64,000 bases of DNA from NCBI GenBank assembly GCA_030684395.1, contig JAUXTT010000017.1, positions 558,001-622,000 on the forward strand. The letters are read 5' to 3'. The notes beneath the pieces were generated by a model. The model was not told the DNA's origin. It did not search any database and saw only the letters and a list, made by a program, of their open reading frames with translations. Positions 38,138 to 48,089 of the stretch are shown piece by piece (position 1 is the first letter of the stretch; each line of letters opens with the position of its first letter). The position numbers and the translations under genes were made by a program. This stretch comes from Bacteroidota bacterium. Lineage in GTDB: Bacteria > Bacteroidota > Bacteroidia > B-17B0 > Aurantibacillaceae.

Positions 38138-39835
38138 ATGAAGGCTTTTTTTAATAAAATATATATTTTCTTTTTTGCCTTGCCATTATTGGTAATTGCA
38201 CAACCAAAAAACGAAATAAATCCAAACGGTTATAATACATTTTATTATGATAATGGTAAAATATCCAGTGAAGGTACTATGAGAGAAGGAAAGCCAGATG
38301 GATACTGGAAAAATTTTTATCAAAACGGGAATATAAAAAATGAAGGAAACCGTTTGAATTATGAATTAGACAGTGCCTGGAAATTTTATGATGAAAAAGG
38401 TAGAATAAACAAAAGCTTAAATTACAGTACCGGAAAAAAAAATGGATTTACCATAAGTTATGATACTACAGGAAAAATACTCCAAAAAGAAAATTTTGTA
38501 GATAATATTAAATCAGGTAATAGTTTTACTTATTATAAATCACAAAAGCTAAAACAAATTATTCCATACAAAAAAGGAAAGGCAGAAGGCATTGCGTATG
38601 AGTTTGATGAAGATTCTATCATCATTACTATTACCGTTTATAAAATGGGATTTGTAGAAAGAAGTGAAAAAGTTAACCGTAAGGATGCTAACGGAAATAA
38701 ACAAGGAATGTGGAAAGAATATTATCCTGATGGTAGGGTAAAAACTGAAACAAGATTTAAGAACAATGCAATAGATGGTTATAAAAAGGAATACAATGAA
38801 AAAGGTGACCTTAAAAACATTGAGAAATTTGATAACGGGAGAAAGGTTGAAAATCCACCGGAACTTGCTAAATTGGATGTACTGAAAGCTTATTATGATA
38901 ATGGAAAAGTGAAATACGAAGGTGGTTACACAAATGGTTTACCTGTTGGAACACACTATCATTATAAACTATCAAAAGAAATTTGCGACTCAATTTTAGT
39001 TTATGATGATACAATTGCAAAAAGAATATTTCATTGTGAAACGTACAGTATTCCTGATTCAGCAATTGTTTATGAAGAAGGATATTTAGTAGAAAAAGGT
39101 GCTGTAGATTCGGTAAGAAAAAAACAGGGAGTTTGGACGGAATATCACTTAACAGGAGAATTTAGAGCTAAAGGAACATTTAAGGATGATTTGAGAACCG
39201 GAGAATGGATTTTTTATTACCCAAATGGAAATATTGAGCAAAAGGGAAAATACAGTAAAACAGGTAAAGCAACCGGTGAGTGGAAATGGTATTACGAAAG
39301 CGGAAAATTATTAAGGGAAGAAAATTACAAAGGAGGTAAACGCGAAGGTATAATGAAAGAATACAGGGAAGATGGAAGTGTGATTACCAAAGGCGAATAC
39401 ATGGATGATATGAAAGAAGGATCCTGGTATTATGAAATTGAAAATTACAAAGAAATAGGAAACTATCGTGCCGGAATGCCCGACAGTATTTGGAAGGCAT
39501 ACTATGTGAAAGAAAATAGATTATTATTCTCAGGTAATTTTATTGCCGGCGATCCGGAAGGAAAACACACCATGTATTATGCAAATGGAAAAATAATGTC
39601 GGTAGGAAATTACCAGGGTGGTATGAAACAAGGAAACTGGAAGTATTTTGAAGAAAATGGCATGCAAATAATAAGTATAGATTATGACAGCGATAACGAG
39701 ATTAAATGGAATAATCAATTAGTACTACCTACATACGAAGAATCATTAAGAGCATACGAAGAAATAAAAAGAAAATTGGGTCCTGATAAGGACAGAACTA
39801 TAAAAGATAAAGCAGTTAATGAGCCTGAAGAATAA
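38138..39835 (+). CDS. Secreted MORN-repeat (YwqK-like) protein
   Basis: Read from the ATG at 38138, the protein has 565 residues with a signal peptide (MKAFFNKIYIFFFALPLLVIA). An upstream in-frame start at 38072 lies inside nadA and is rejected. Nearly the whole chain consists of MORN_2-type repeats of about 22 residues, such as YYDNGKISSEGTMREGKPDG, YHLTGEFRAKGTFKDDLRTG and YYANGKIMSVGNYQGGMKQG, at least twelve in number. Such proteins are common and poorly understood in Bacteroidota; a periplasmic or outer-membrane scaffold role is possible. Its last 17 bases overlap the start of the PAS kinase gene, so the two are probably co-translated. Confidence 0.8.
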   Translation: MKAFFNKIYIFFFALPLLVIAQPKNEINPNGYNTFYYDNGKISSEGTMREGKPDGYWKNFYQNGNIKNEGNRLNYELDSAWKFYDEKGRINKSLNYSTGKKNGFTISYDTTGKILQKENFVDNIKSGNSFTYYKSQKLKQIIPYKKGKAEGIAYEFDEDSIIITITVYKMGFVERSEKVNRKDANGNKQGMWKEYYPDGRVKTETRFKNNAIDGYKKEYNEKGDLKNIEKFDNGRKVENPPELAKLDVLKAYYDNGKVKYEGGYTNGLPVGTHYHYKLSKEICDSILVYDDTIAKRIFHCETYSIPDSAIVYEEGYLVEKGAVDSVRKKQGVWTEYHLTGEFRAKGTFKDDLRTGEWIFYYPNGNIEQKGKYSKTGKATGEWKWYYESGKLLREENYKGGKREGIMKEYREDGSVITKGEYMDDMKEGSWYYEIENYKEIGNYRAGMPDSIWKAYYVKENRLLFSGNFIAGDPEGKHTMYYANGKIMSVGNYQGGMKQGNWKYFEENGMQIISIDYDSDNEIKWNNQLVLPTYEESLRAYEEIKRKLGPDKDRTIKDKAVNEPEE

Positions 39836-42800
39836 AACAAAACAAGAGCTTATTAATGAGATAAACGAACTGAAAAAACAGCTCCGTTTCAAAAATACAT
39901 TACCTAAAAATAAGGGAAAAGAAATAGACCCAGAAACATTTGAAACTGTACCATTTGGTTATGTTTTATTTGATGAGAAAAAAATATATTACATCAATAA
40001 AACAGCTAAAGATCTATTTAAATTACCCGCCAATCTTATAAAAGACCCATCCAAATTAAGTATTTACCAGTTTATTGAAAAGGAATTTCATTCGCAGATC
40101 CGTAAAATGAATAAGGAAGTAATGAAAGGTAAATTTTTTAATGGAGTTGAAAGTGTTTGCAGAGATTATAAAGGAAAAAAATTAAACATAGAGTCTTTTG
40201 CTAAGACCGTACAGTATCAGGGGAAAAAAATATTACAGGGATTTTTCAGAGACATAAGCGATAAAAAAAATATTCAAACCGAATTAATCAAAACTAAAGA
40301 TAACTTTAAGGATATTGTTTCTAAAATTGATGAAGTAGTTTTTTATTATAATAAGGAAACTAAAAATATAGAATACATTTCTAATCAATTATATCAACTA
40401 ATAGGTGTAAAAGCGGCAGATTATATTAAAAATCCACAGCTAACAGTTGATCTTGCGCATCCGGATGATCTGCCTTTATTGATGGAGGCAAATAAAAAGC
40501 TAAACGAAAAAAAAGAACCTCAGAGTTTTATTTACAGGGTTTATCACAAAAAGAAAAAAGCTTATGTGTGGATTGAGGAAAAAATATTTCCTGAATTTGA
40601 CAAATCGGGTAAACATATTGCAAATCTTGGTATTTCAAGAGATGTAACTGAGCAGATAAACAGAAAAGAACAATTAAAACAAAGCGAAGAAAAATACAGA
40701 TTACTAGCAGAGAATGCCAGCGATGTTATTTTTACCTTTGCTTTTAAACCATATCCACACTATACATACATTAGCCCTTCAATGGAAAAAATCACAGGTT
40801 ATCCTGTTGAAAGTTTTTATAAAGATCCCTACTTCGGTTTTAAAATAACCCACCCCGACGACAAACAAAAAACCGCAGTTAAGGAAACTTTAAAAACCTT
40901 AGAAGAAGGACTTGATAAGTTTGAAGAAATTCATCGCCCGCAAGTTGTGAGGTTTATTAGAAAGGATGGTAAAACAATTTGGCTGGAAACAAGGTATACT
41001 CAAATAATTGTTAACGGCGAGCATGTGGGCCAGGAAGGTATTTCTCGTGATATAACAGCACAAAAGGAAGCGGAAATTATATTAGAAGAAAAAGAACAAA
41101 CTATACGAAATCTTTTTAATAACCTTCCCGGAATGGCTTACCGTTGTTTAAATGATAAACACTGGACCATGCAGTTTTTAAGTGATGGATGCTATGAACT
41201 TACCGGATATAAACCATCAGACCTTATTAACAATAAAAACAAAACCTATTCGGATATTGTTCATCCCGAAGACAAACTAATAGGGAAAGAAGACATTTAT
41301 TTTGCCATAAAAAACAAAACCGTTTTTGAAATTGAATACCGAATTGTTTCTAAACACGCTCAGGTTATTTGGGTTTGGGAAAAAGGAGAAGGAGTTTATG
41401 ATAAAAACGGTAAGCTGTTATATATAGAAGGCTTTATAACGGATATTAATGAAAGAAAAAAATATGAAGCAGAGCTCAACCAAAAATGGCTGGATTATAA
41501 AAATTTGGTAGACAGCTTATCGATAGGAGTTGTTATTCATGATCAGGGAAAAGTGTTACTTGCTAATTCATTTGCCCTGAAAATGGGTGGTATTAGCGAA
41601 AACAACAACAAACCACTTGATCTCTTTCAGTTTTTAAATCCCGAGGAAAAGTCAATTGCCGATGATAGAATAAAAAAAGTGTTATCAGGTCAGGAAACAA
41701 AGCCCGTTGTTTATACAATTACAAATGCACAAAATAAAAAACTATTTGTTCGTGTGTCTGCCACATCGGTTTACTTTAATGGAAAACAAGTAATTCAGAT
41801 AAGCGCAGAAGACCTTACACAGGAAATATTACTGGAAAAAGAAAGACAAAGAGCTCAAAAGGCAGAAACAACAAACGAGCAGTTACAATATGAAATCCAG
41901 CAACGAATTATTACCGAGAAGCAGTTAGAACAAACAAAAAACTACCTTCAGTTGCTTATCAATTCGTCTTTAGATATGATATCAGCTAACGACAGAAATG
42001 GTTTGATAACCGAAATTAATGAAGCAGGGTTAAAAACATTTGGATACACCGCATCCGAAATTATTGGAAAGCCGGCAAATGTTTTGTTTTCTGAAAAGAA
42101 CCCACAGTACGAAGCCAACAGATTTTTAATAAAACATGGTTATTACAGAGGAGAAGTAATAAACAGAAGGAAAAACGGCGAAGAGTTTATTAGCTTCCTT
42201 TCAGCTTCTATATTAAAAAATGATAAAGGCGAAACCATAGGAACAATGGGTATTTCGCGAGACATCACCGAACAAAAGGAACAACAACGCTTACTGGAAG
42301 AAAAGCAAGAACAGATAGTAAAACAATCAGCACGGTTAAATGCCATTTTCGAAAGTTCGTCACACCTTGTATGGACAGTTGATAAAAATCAGAATATCAC
42401 CTCTTTTAATTCAAACTTTGCAGGAGTGGTTAAGGAAAAGTATCAGGTAGATGTTTTACCCAATGAACCTATCCACACAAAAATAAAAGATAGAAAAAAC
42501 AGAGAAGCATATATTGATTTTTGGAAACCGCTTTATGAAAGAGTTTTTAATGGACAAACAGTAAAAACCGAGAGGCATGATTTAATGGACGGAGGAAACG
42601 ATACCTATAGGATGATATACTTAAATCCTATTTATTCAGATGGTGAAGTAGTGGAAATCTCTTGCCTGGCAAATGATATAACGGATATTAAAAAGTACGA
42701 GAGACAAATAATAGAGCAATCGTCTAAACTAAAAGCAATTTTTGAAAACGGAAATCAGTTGTTTTGGACCGTTAATAAAGATAGGGAGTTGGTCACTTTT

Positions 42801-44519
42801 AATAATAAATATTCTCAGGCAATTTACGATATATATGGATTTTATCCGGTACAAGGAGAGCAATTAAATATAGCCGGAAAAGATAAAGTAGAACATCATT
42901 ATTACGACTTTTGGGGAGAAAAATATAGGGAAGTTTTTGAGAACAAAAGAACAATCCACTTCGTTACAGAACGAACAACCTTGCAAAACAGAAAAATATA
43001 TAGACAAATATTCCTGTACCCCATTTTTGATGAAAAAAGTGCAATAAGTGAAGTGGGCGGAATGGGTATGGACATTACCGACCTTAAATATTATCAGGAA
43101 AAAACAATTGATCAGGCAGCTAAATTAAAAGCCATTATTGATAACTCACATCACCAGATATGGTCGTTGAATGAAAACTTTGAGCTAACTTCCTTAAACA
43201 AAAACTACGAAATGTTTATTGAAGATATTTTTGGGGTCAAACCAAAAGTAGGTGATTGCACAGTGTGTGAGCCATTTATTTCCAGTAACGAGAAAAACGA
43301 AGAGTTTAAGAATGAGTTAAAAAGAGTTTTTGAAGGAAAAAATGCACAGTTCATTTATACAACCAAAAACAAAAAGGGAGAGGTAATTTGGAGAGAAACA
43401 TTTTTGTCGCCAATTTTTAATAACGATGGAAGAGTAGTAGAGATCTCAGGTATTGCTAACGATATCACTTTGCGTAAAACTATTGAGGACGAAAAAAACA
43501 GGCAAGCAGCACTAATCAAAGCTATTTTCGATAGCTCGTCGCATTTGATATTTACTATCAATAAAAACTACGAAATAACCTCCTTCAATAAAAACTACTA
43601 CAATCACATTAAGCAAAATCATAATTCTGAAACCTTTGTTGGTAAATCATTATTAAAAGGTGGTTTGCAAAAGGACGCTCCACAAGAGTTTGTTGAATGG
43701 AAAGAAAGACATGATTCGGTTATTGCCGGAAAACCATCTTATTACAAAAATATGGCAGTGAAACCCGACGGAGAGGTTATTTATTTTGAAACATTCCTGG
43801 ATCCGGTTTATTTGCCAAGTGGAGAAATAGAAGAAGTTTCTTATATTTCATTAGATATTACTGATAAATACAAAGCAGAAAAAGAACTCACAAACTCATT
43901 AAAGGAAAAAGACATCCTTCTGAAAGAAGTACATCACAGGGTTAAAAATAACCTTCAGGTAATCTCAAGCATCCTTAACCTGCAGTCAACCTATGTAAGA
44001 GATGAAAAAACACTTTATATCCTTCGCGAATGCCAAAACAGAATAAAATCAATGGCCTTTATCCATGAGGCATTGTACCAAAACAAGAACTTTTCAGAAA
44101 TTCCATTTAATGAGTACCTGTCTATGCTCGTTAAAAACCTTTTTCATTCCTATAACATCGATAATACCAATGTAAAACTGAATTTTGATATAGATGAAGT
44201 CTTCCTAAACCTAGATACATCAATACCTTGCGGGCTAATTGTGAACGAATTAGTATCAAATTCATTTAAATATGCATTTCCTGATAAAAAACAAGGATTT
44301 ATTTTTATATCTTTGAAACAGAAAAATAACGACGTAACACTAATAATCAAAGATAACGGCGTTGGTTTGCCAAACGAAGTTGATTTTAGAAATACAGAAA
44401 GCCTTGGACTTCAACTAGTAGTAACACTGGTTGAACAAATAGGAGGAGTTATAAAGCTTGATAACACGAACGGGACAAAATTTGAAATAACCTTTAAACA
44501 AATAGAGAAAAATGTCTAA
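39819..44519 (+). CDS. Multi-PAS sensor histidine kinase (HisKA_2 type)
   Basis: This 1566-residue kinase has no obvious membrane segment, so it is probably cytosolic. It has about ten PAS domains, many followed by PAC motifs (for example GISRDVTEQINRKEQLKQSE). Four consecutive units from about residue 835 to 1340 look like one another, each starting like LKAIFENGNQLFWTVNKDRE. The catalytic part begins near residue 1360 with KDILLKEVHHRVKNNLQVIS, the HisKA_2 phosphoacceptor motif, and the ATPase domain has the N box NELVSNSFKYAF and DNGVGLP. Its stop overlaps the LytTR response regulator start by 8 nt, so the two almost surely form a pair. The signal is unknown. Confidence 0.9.
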   Translation: MSLKNKTKQELINEINELKKQLRFKNTLPKNKGKEIDPETFETVPFGYVLFDEKKIYYINKTAKDLFKLPANLIKDPSKLSIYQFIEKEFHSQIRKMNKEVMKGKFFNGVESVCRDYKGKKLNIESFAKTVQYQGKKILQGFFRDISDKKNIQTELIKTKDNFKDIVSKIDEVVFYYNKETKNIEYISNQLYQLIGVKAADYIKNPQLTVDLAHPDDLPLLMEANKKLNEKKEPQSFIYRVYHKKKKAYVWIEEKIFPEFDKSGKHIANLGISRDVTEQINRKEQLKQSEEKYRLLAENASDVIFTFAFKPYPHYTYISPSMEKITGYPVESFYKDPYFGFKITHPDDKQKTAVKETLKTLEEGLDKFEEIHRPQVVRFIRKDGKTIWLETRYTQIIVNGEHVGQEGISRDITAQKEAEIILEEKEQTIRNLFNNLPGMAYRCLNDKHWTMQFLSDGCYELTGYKPSDLINNKNKTYSDIVHPEDKLIGKEDIYFAIKNKTVFEIEYRIVSKHAQVIWVWEKGEGVYDKNGKLLYIEGFITDINERKKYEAELNQKWLDYKNLVDSLSIGVVIHDQGKVLLANSFALKMGGISENNNKPLDLFQFLNPEEKSIADDRIKKVLSGQETKPVVYTITNAQNKKLFVRVSATSVYFNGKQVIQISAEDLTQEILLEKERQRAQKAETTNEQLQYEIQQRIITEKQLEQTKNYLQLLINSSLDMISANDRNGLITEINEAGLKTFGYTASEIIGKPANVLFSEKNPQYEANRFLIKHGYYRGEVINRRKNGEEFISFLSASILKNDKGETIGTMGISRDITEQKEQQRLLEEKQEQIVKQSARLNAIFESSSHLVWTVDKNQNITSFNSNFAGVVKEKYQVDVLPNEPIHTKIKDRKNREAYIDFWKPLYERVFNGQTVKTERHDLMDGGNDTYRMIYLNPIYSDGEVVEISCLANDITDIKKYERQIIEQSSKLKAIFENGNQLFWTVNKDRELVTFNNKYSQAIYDIYGFYPVQGEQLNIAGKDKVEHHYYDFWGEKYREVFENKRTIHFVTERTTLQNRKIYRQIFLYPIFDEKSAISEVGGMGMDITDLKYYQEKTIDQAAKLKAIIDNSHHQIWSLNENFELTSLNKNYEMFIEDIFGVKPKVGDCTVCEPFISSNEKNEEFKNELKRVFEGKNAQFIYTTKNKKGEVIWRETFLSPIFNNDGRVVEISGIANDITLRKTIEDEKNRQAALIKAIFDSSSHLIFTINKNYEITSFNKNYYNHIKQNHNSETFVGKSLLKGGLQKDAPQEFVEWKERHDSVIAGKPSYYKNMAVKPDGEVIYFETFLDPVYLPSGEIEEVSYISLDITDKYKAEKELTNSLKEKDILLKEVHHRVKNNLQVISSILNLQSTYVRDEKTLYILRECQNRIKSMAFIHEALYQNKNFSEIPFNEYLSMLVKNLFHSYNIDNTNVKLNFDIDEVFLNLDTSIPCGLIVNELVSNSFKYAFPDKKQGFIFISLKQKNNDVTLIIKDNGVGLPNEVDFRNTESLGLQLVVTLVEQIGGVIKLDNTNGTKFEITFKQIEKNV

Positions 44520-45267
44520 GACAAACATTTTAGTTGTAGAGGACGAAAGCATCGTTTCTAAAGATATTCAGAACAGTTTAAAAAAACTGGGATATAATGT
44601 TGTTGGCGCTGCTAACAACGGAGAAGACGCTATTGCTTTGGCGCGCGAACACCATCCTGATCTGGTTTTAATGGATATCATGCTTAAAGGCGACATGAGT
44701 GGTATTGATGCTGCCGATGTGGTTCGTAAAGAAATTAATATCCCCGTGATTTTTCTTACAGCTTATGCTGATGAAAGTACTTTAGCAAAAGCAAAAATTA
44801 CAGAACCTTATGGGTATATTTTGAAACCATTCAAAGAGATCGATCTTCACTCATCTATTGAAATGGCAATCTATAAACATAAAAAAGTAAGCGAAATTAA
44901 AAAGGAGCGCGACTTTTTATATTCATTAGTAGAGAACAAAGAAGGATCAAAAGATATTTTGTTCGTGAAATCAAACAGCCGCTTGGTTAAAGTAAACACC
45001 AACGATATTTTCTATATCGAAGCTTTGAAAGATTACGTAGTGATTAACACCGAACTTACACGTTACACTATTCACAGTACAATGAAAGATATCGAGAAAC
45101 GCCTTGCTCCAAATGAGTTCATGCGTGTTCACCGTTCATTCATTGTTCGTGTAGATAAAATTGTAGCTATCGAAAACCATAACCTGGTTTTAGAAAAAGA
45201 TAAAAAATCAGTTCCAATCGGGGGTTCATATAAAGATGAATTACTTCAGAGATTGAACATGGTTTAG
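44512..45267 (+). CDS. LytTR-family response regulator
   Basis: This 251-residue protein has a CheY-like receiver (residues 4-120) with the acidic pair ED near residue 11, the phospho-acceptor Asp in PDLVLMDIML (about residue 54), the conserved Thr/Ala in FLTAYAD and the Lys in YILKPFK. A LytTR DNA-binding domain (about 155-250) follows, with IFYIEALKDYVVINT and FMRVHRSFIVRVDKI. It overlaps the PAS kinase gene by 8 nt and should be its output. LytTR proteins bind paired short direct repeats. Targets cannot be named from the window. A terminator follows at 45289. Confidence 0.93.
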   Translation: MSKTNILVVEDESIVSKDIQNSLKKLGYNVVGAANNGEDAIALAREHHPDLVLMDIMLKGDMSGIDAADVVRKEINIPVIFLTAYADESTLAKAKITEPYGYILKPFKEIDLHSSIEMAIYKHKKVSEIKKERDFLYSLVENKEGSKDILFVKSNSRLVKVNTNDIFYIEALKDYVVINTELTRYTIHSTMKDIEKRLAPNEFMRVHRSFIVRVDKIVAIENHNLVLEKDKKSVPIGGSYKDELLQRLNMV

Positions 45268-45288
45268 TCTTTAAAAAAGATAAAGAAG

Positions 45289-45320
45289 AAGGATCGGGAA
45301 ACCGGTCCTTTTCTGTTTTA
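45289..45320 (+). terminator. Rho-independent terminator after the LytTR regulator
   Basis: AAGGATCGG, a GAAA loop, then CCGGTCCTT (one G-T wobble) is followed by TTCTGTTTTAATTT. It ends the kinase-regulator transcript. Confidence 0.8.
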
Positions 45321-45375
45321 ATTTGTTTTGTCCTTTCTAATTTAGCAAGTGGCACGTATCACTTGGTAAGTGGTA

Positions 45376-45406
45376 GTTGTTTTTGATCAACAATGATCTA
45401 ATTTAG
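45376..45406 (+). promoter_or_regulatory. Probable promoter for the lipoprotein at 45421 (TTG...TAATTTAG)
   Basis: A TTG at 45376-45378 and the -7-like TAATTTAG at 45399-45406 are about 20 nt apart. The box ends 14 nt before the ATG. Confidence 0.4.
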
Positions 45407-45420
45407 CAAAAACGGAAACT

Positions 45421-45948
45421 ATGAAAAACTCCATATTTAAAACAATAGCTTTTGTGGCAATAATAAGTTTTTTTGTGGCTTGCGAAAAACAACCTTCACC
45501 AACTCCAACGAACCCGGGCGGTGTAGCAGCGCCACCCGTTCCGGCCGCGTTATGTACTATACAAGTGAATGCAGATAGTGTTATCACATGCGACTCCGTG
45601 TATTGGAAATATGCTAGTAGTGGTTGCGCAACAGTATATGGATTTGCTGCAGGCAATAGAACTATAGAGGTTTTTCTCGCAGCATGTGGATCCGAGCCTA
45701 TCACTACCGGGAGTTATCCAATGGATGAAATCGGTGGTTCACCAAGATATTGGCACGGGCAGAACCTTTATGGAATTAACGGTTCGCAATCTATGAATAT
45801 ACAGGCCTTGCCCGGTAACATGGTTAGTGGAAACTTTGAGTATGATATGCGGGGGTCTTCTGTGGTTTTTGGATCCCCCAATGTTTATACACCAATCGCT
45901 AACATTCGATTGAAGGTAAACTACGAAAATGTTCCTTTTCATTCATAA
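45421..45948 (+). CDS. Small hypothetical lipoprotein
   Basis: This 175-residue protein has a clear lipoprotein signal: a charged start, a hydrophobic core and the lipobox FFVAC at residues 18-22. A Pro/Thr-rich linker (QPSPTPTNPGGVAAPPVPAA) comes next. The mature domain of about 125 residues appears beta-rich and has several cysteines (LCTIQV, ITCDSVYWKY, SGCATVYG, LAACGSEP) that could form disulfides. No family was recognised. It stands alone between the LytTR terminator and mnmG, with its own promoter-like sequence. Confidence 0.7.
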   Translation: MKNSIFKTIAFVAIISFFVACEKQPSPTPTNPGGVAAPPVPAALCTIQVNADSVITCDSVYWKYASSGCATVYGFAAGNRTIEVFLAACGSEPITTGSYPMDEIGGSPRYWHGQNLYGINGSQSMNIQALPGNMVSGNFEYDMRGSSVVFGSPNVYTPIANIRLKVNYENVPFHS

Positions 45949-46040
45949 GGACATGTTTTGGAAGGTTTGATAAGTTTTTTGCGGATTCAGAGTGCGTAAA
46001 AGGATCGCCTTCAAACTATAACAAATGAAATAGATTCTAT

Positions 46041-46078
46041 TTTGTTTGTTATACATCTATTCAACTTTTGTATCTTTG
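46041..46078 (+). promoter_or_regulatory. mnmG promoter (TTTG ... TATCTTTG)
   Basis: TTTG at 46045-46048 and TATCTTTG at 46071-46078 are spaced about 22 nt apart, close to the Bacteroidota -33/-7 arrangement. The leader before the GTG at 46111 would be about 25 nt. Confidence 0.65.
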
Positions 46079-46110
46079 CACCTTCAATTACCTAATATTC
46101 AGAATTTCAG

Positions 46111-48006
46111 GTGCAATCTTCTTATGATGTAATAGTTGTTGGTGCCGGGCACGCAGGTTGTGAGGCCGCAGCCGCAGCCGCAAATATGGGATCCAAAGTT
46201 TTATTGGTTACCATGAACATGCAAACCATTGCACAAATGAGTTGCAATCCTGCTATGGGAGGAATAGCTAAAGGTCAGATAGTCAGAGAGATAGATGCTT
46301 TAGGCGGTTATTCAGGTATTATTTCGGATAAATCTGCTATTCAATTCAGAATGTTGAACCGTAGTAAAGGACCCGCAATGTGGAGCCCTCGTACACAAAA
46401 CGATCGGATGATGTTTGCTGCCGAATGGCGTTATATGCTGGAGCAAACACCAAATGTTGATTTTTGGCAAGACATGGTGAAAGGCTTACTTGTTTCTCAG
46501 GATGGAAAACGCATCGAAGGTGTGGTTACCGGAATGGGCCTTGAGTTTAAAGCAAAAGCAGTTGTACTTACAAACGGAACTTTCTTAAACGGAGTTATAC
46601 ATATAGGCGAAAAGCAATTTGGTGGAGGAAGAACAGGAGAAAGTGCCGCTTATGGTATTACTGAGCAATTAGTAAAACTTGGCTTCGAAAGCGGTCGTAT
46701 GAAAACTGGAACGCCACCTCGTATTGATGGTCGTTCTCTGAATTACGATAAAATGGAAATTCAGGGCGGAGATGAAGTGGTAGATAAGTTTTCTTACTTA
46801 GATCACACATCGCCATTTATTCCTAACGAAAAGGGTGAAGTAAAAAAGCAGGTTCCTTGTCACGTTACTTACACTAATCAGGAAGTTCATGATATATTAA
46901 AAACAGGATTCGAAAAGTCACCGATGTTTGCCGGACGTATTCAGGGTTTAGGTCCTCGTTACTGTCCAAGTATTGAAGATAAGATCACACGTTTCTCCGA
47001 GAGAGAACGTCACCAATTGTTTGTTGAACCTGAAGGATGGAATACCTGCGAAATCTATGTAAATGGATTCTCAACTTCTTTACCTGAAGACGTTCAACAA
47101 AAGGCATTGGAGTTAATTCCCGGGTTTGAGAAAGTAAAAATGTTCCGACCTGGTTATGCTATCGAATACGATTACTTTCCGCCTACTCAATTAAAATCGA
47201 CTTTAGAAACACATCTTGTCGATAACCTGTATTTTGCAGGTCAAATTAACGGGACTACCGGATATGAGGAAGCTGCTTGTCAGGGATTAATGGCCGGGAT
47301 AAATGCTCATTTAAAGATCAGTGAAAAAGAACCTTTAGTTCTCAATCGTTACGATGCATATATTGGAGTTTTGATCGACGACTTGGTTACTAAAGGAACA
47401 GAAGAACCATATCGTATGTTTACTTCGCGTGCCGAATACCGGTTGTTATTAAGACAAGATAATGCTGATGTTCGTCTTACTCCTCTTTCAAATAAATTAG
47501 GTTTAGCTTCTGAGGAAAGATTAAATGCAGTTGAAATTAAAAAGAAGGCCGCAAAAGAGATTATTCATTTCTTTAAAAACACAAGCGTTGATCCATTAGA
47601 TATAAATCCATTCCTTGAGAAAATTGGCTCTGCCCCTATCAATCAGAAGCTTCGTTATTTTAATGTGCTTTCTCGCCCCTTTGTTTCAATTGCACAGATG
47701 GCAGAATACAGTAAAGACCTTGCAGATTTTCTTTCTAATAAGAGACCGGATGCAATTGAAGAGGCAGAGAACCTTATCAAGTATGAAGGTTACATTGAAA
47801 AGGAAAGCGAGAATGCTGATAAGATGAGAAGATTGGACGATTATATTATCCGCGAAGATTTTGATTACTCCACTATCTCCAGTTTAGGGGCTGAGGCAAG
47901 AGATAAATTCAAAAAACTTCGTCCGCGCACTATCGGACAAGCGAGTAGAATTAGCGGAGTTAACCCATCAGATATTTCCATTCTTTTAGTCCACCTCGGA
48001 AAATGA
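46111..48006 (+). CDS. mnmG: tRNA uridine-5-carboxymethylaminomethyl modification enzyme MnmG (GidA)
   Basis: This 631-residue FAD protein works with MnmE to make the cmnm5 modification of wobble uridine in certain tRNAs. The FAD-binding N-terminus is YDVIVVGAGHAGCEAAAAAA, followed by NPAMGGIAKGQIVREIDALGG, GGGRTGESAAYGI and KTGTPPRIDGRSL, all diagnostic. The C-terminal tRNA/MnmE-binding region (SRISGVNPSDISILLVHL) is complete. The start is GTG, the only start near the family's usual N-terminus. In many bacteria the gene lies near the replication origin, consistent with the parS cluster directly downstream. Confidence 0.96.
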   Translation: MQSSYDVIVVGAGHAGCEAAAAAANMGSKVLLVTMNMQTIAQMSCNPAMGGIAKGQIVREIDALGGYSGIISDKSAIQFRMLNRSKGPAMWSPRTQNDRMMFAAEWRYMLEQTPNVDFWQDMVKGLLVSQDGKRIEGVVTGMGLEFKAKAVVLTNGTFLNGVIHIGEKQFGGGRTGESAAYGITEQLVKLGFESGRMKTGTPPRIDGRSLNYDKMEIQGGDEVVDKFSYLDHTSPFIPNEKGEVKKQVPCHVTYTNQEVHDILKTGFEKSPMFAGRIQGLGPRYCPSIEDKITRFSERERHQLFVEPEGWNTCEIYVNGFSTSLPEDVQQKALELIPGFEKVKMFRPGYAIEYDYFPPTQLKSTLETHLVDNLYFAGQINGTTGYEEAACQGLMAGINAHLKISEKEPLVLNRYDAYIGVLIDDLVTKGTEEPYRMFTSRAEYRLLLRQDNADVRLTPLSNKLGLASEERLNAVEIKKKAAKEIIHFFKNTSVDPLDINPFLEKIGSAPINQKLRYFNVLSRPFVSIAQMAEYSKDLADFLSNKRPDAIEEAENLIKYEGYIEKESENADKMRRLDDYIIREDFDYSTISSLGAEARDKFKKLRPRTIGQASRISGVNPSDISILLVHLGK

Positions 48007-48013
48007 GAGCCAT

Positions 48014-48029
48014 TGTTCCACGTGAAACA
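48014..48029. promoter_or_regulatory. parS-like site 1 (TGTTCCACGTGAAACA)
   Basis: This 16-bp sequence fits the ParB-binding consensus TGTTnCACGTGnAACA exactly. It lies 8 bp after the mnmG stop. Confidence 0.85.
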
Positions 48030-48070
48030 CTCAATACAAAATATTTCTATTAATTAATCGAACCACCGGT

Positions 48071-48086
48071 TGTTCCACGTGAAACA
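48071..48086. promoter_or_regulatory. parS-like site 2 (TGTTCCACGTGAAACA)
   Basis: It is identical to site 1 and ends 3 bp before the ATG of the CHAP-domain gene. Confidence 0.85.
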
Positions 48087-48089
48087 TAA

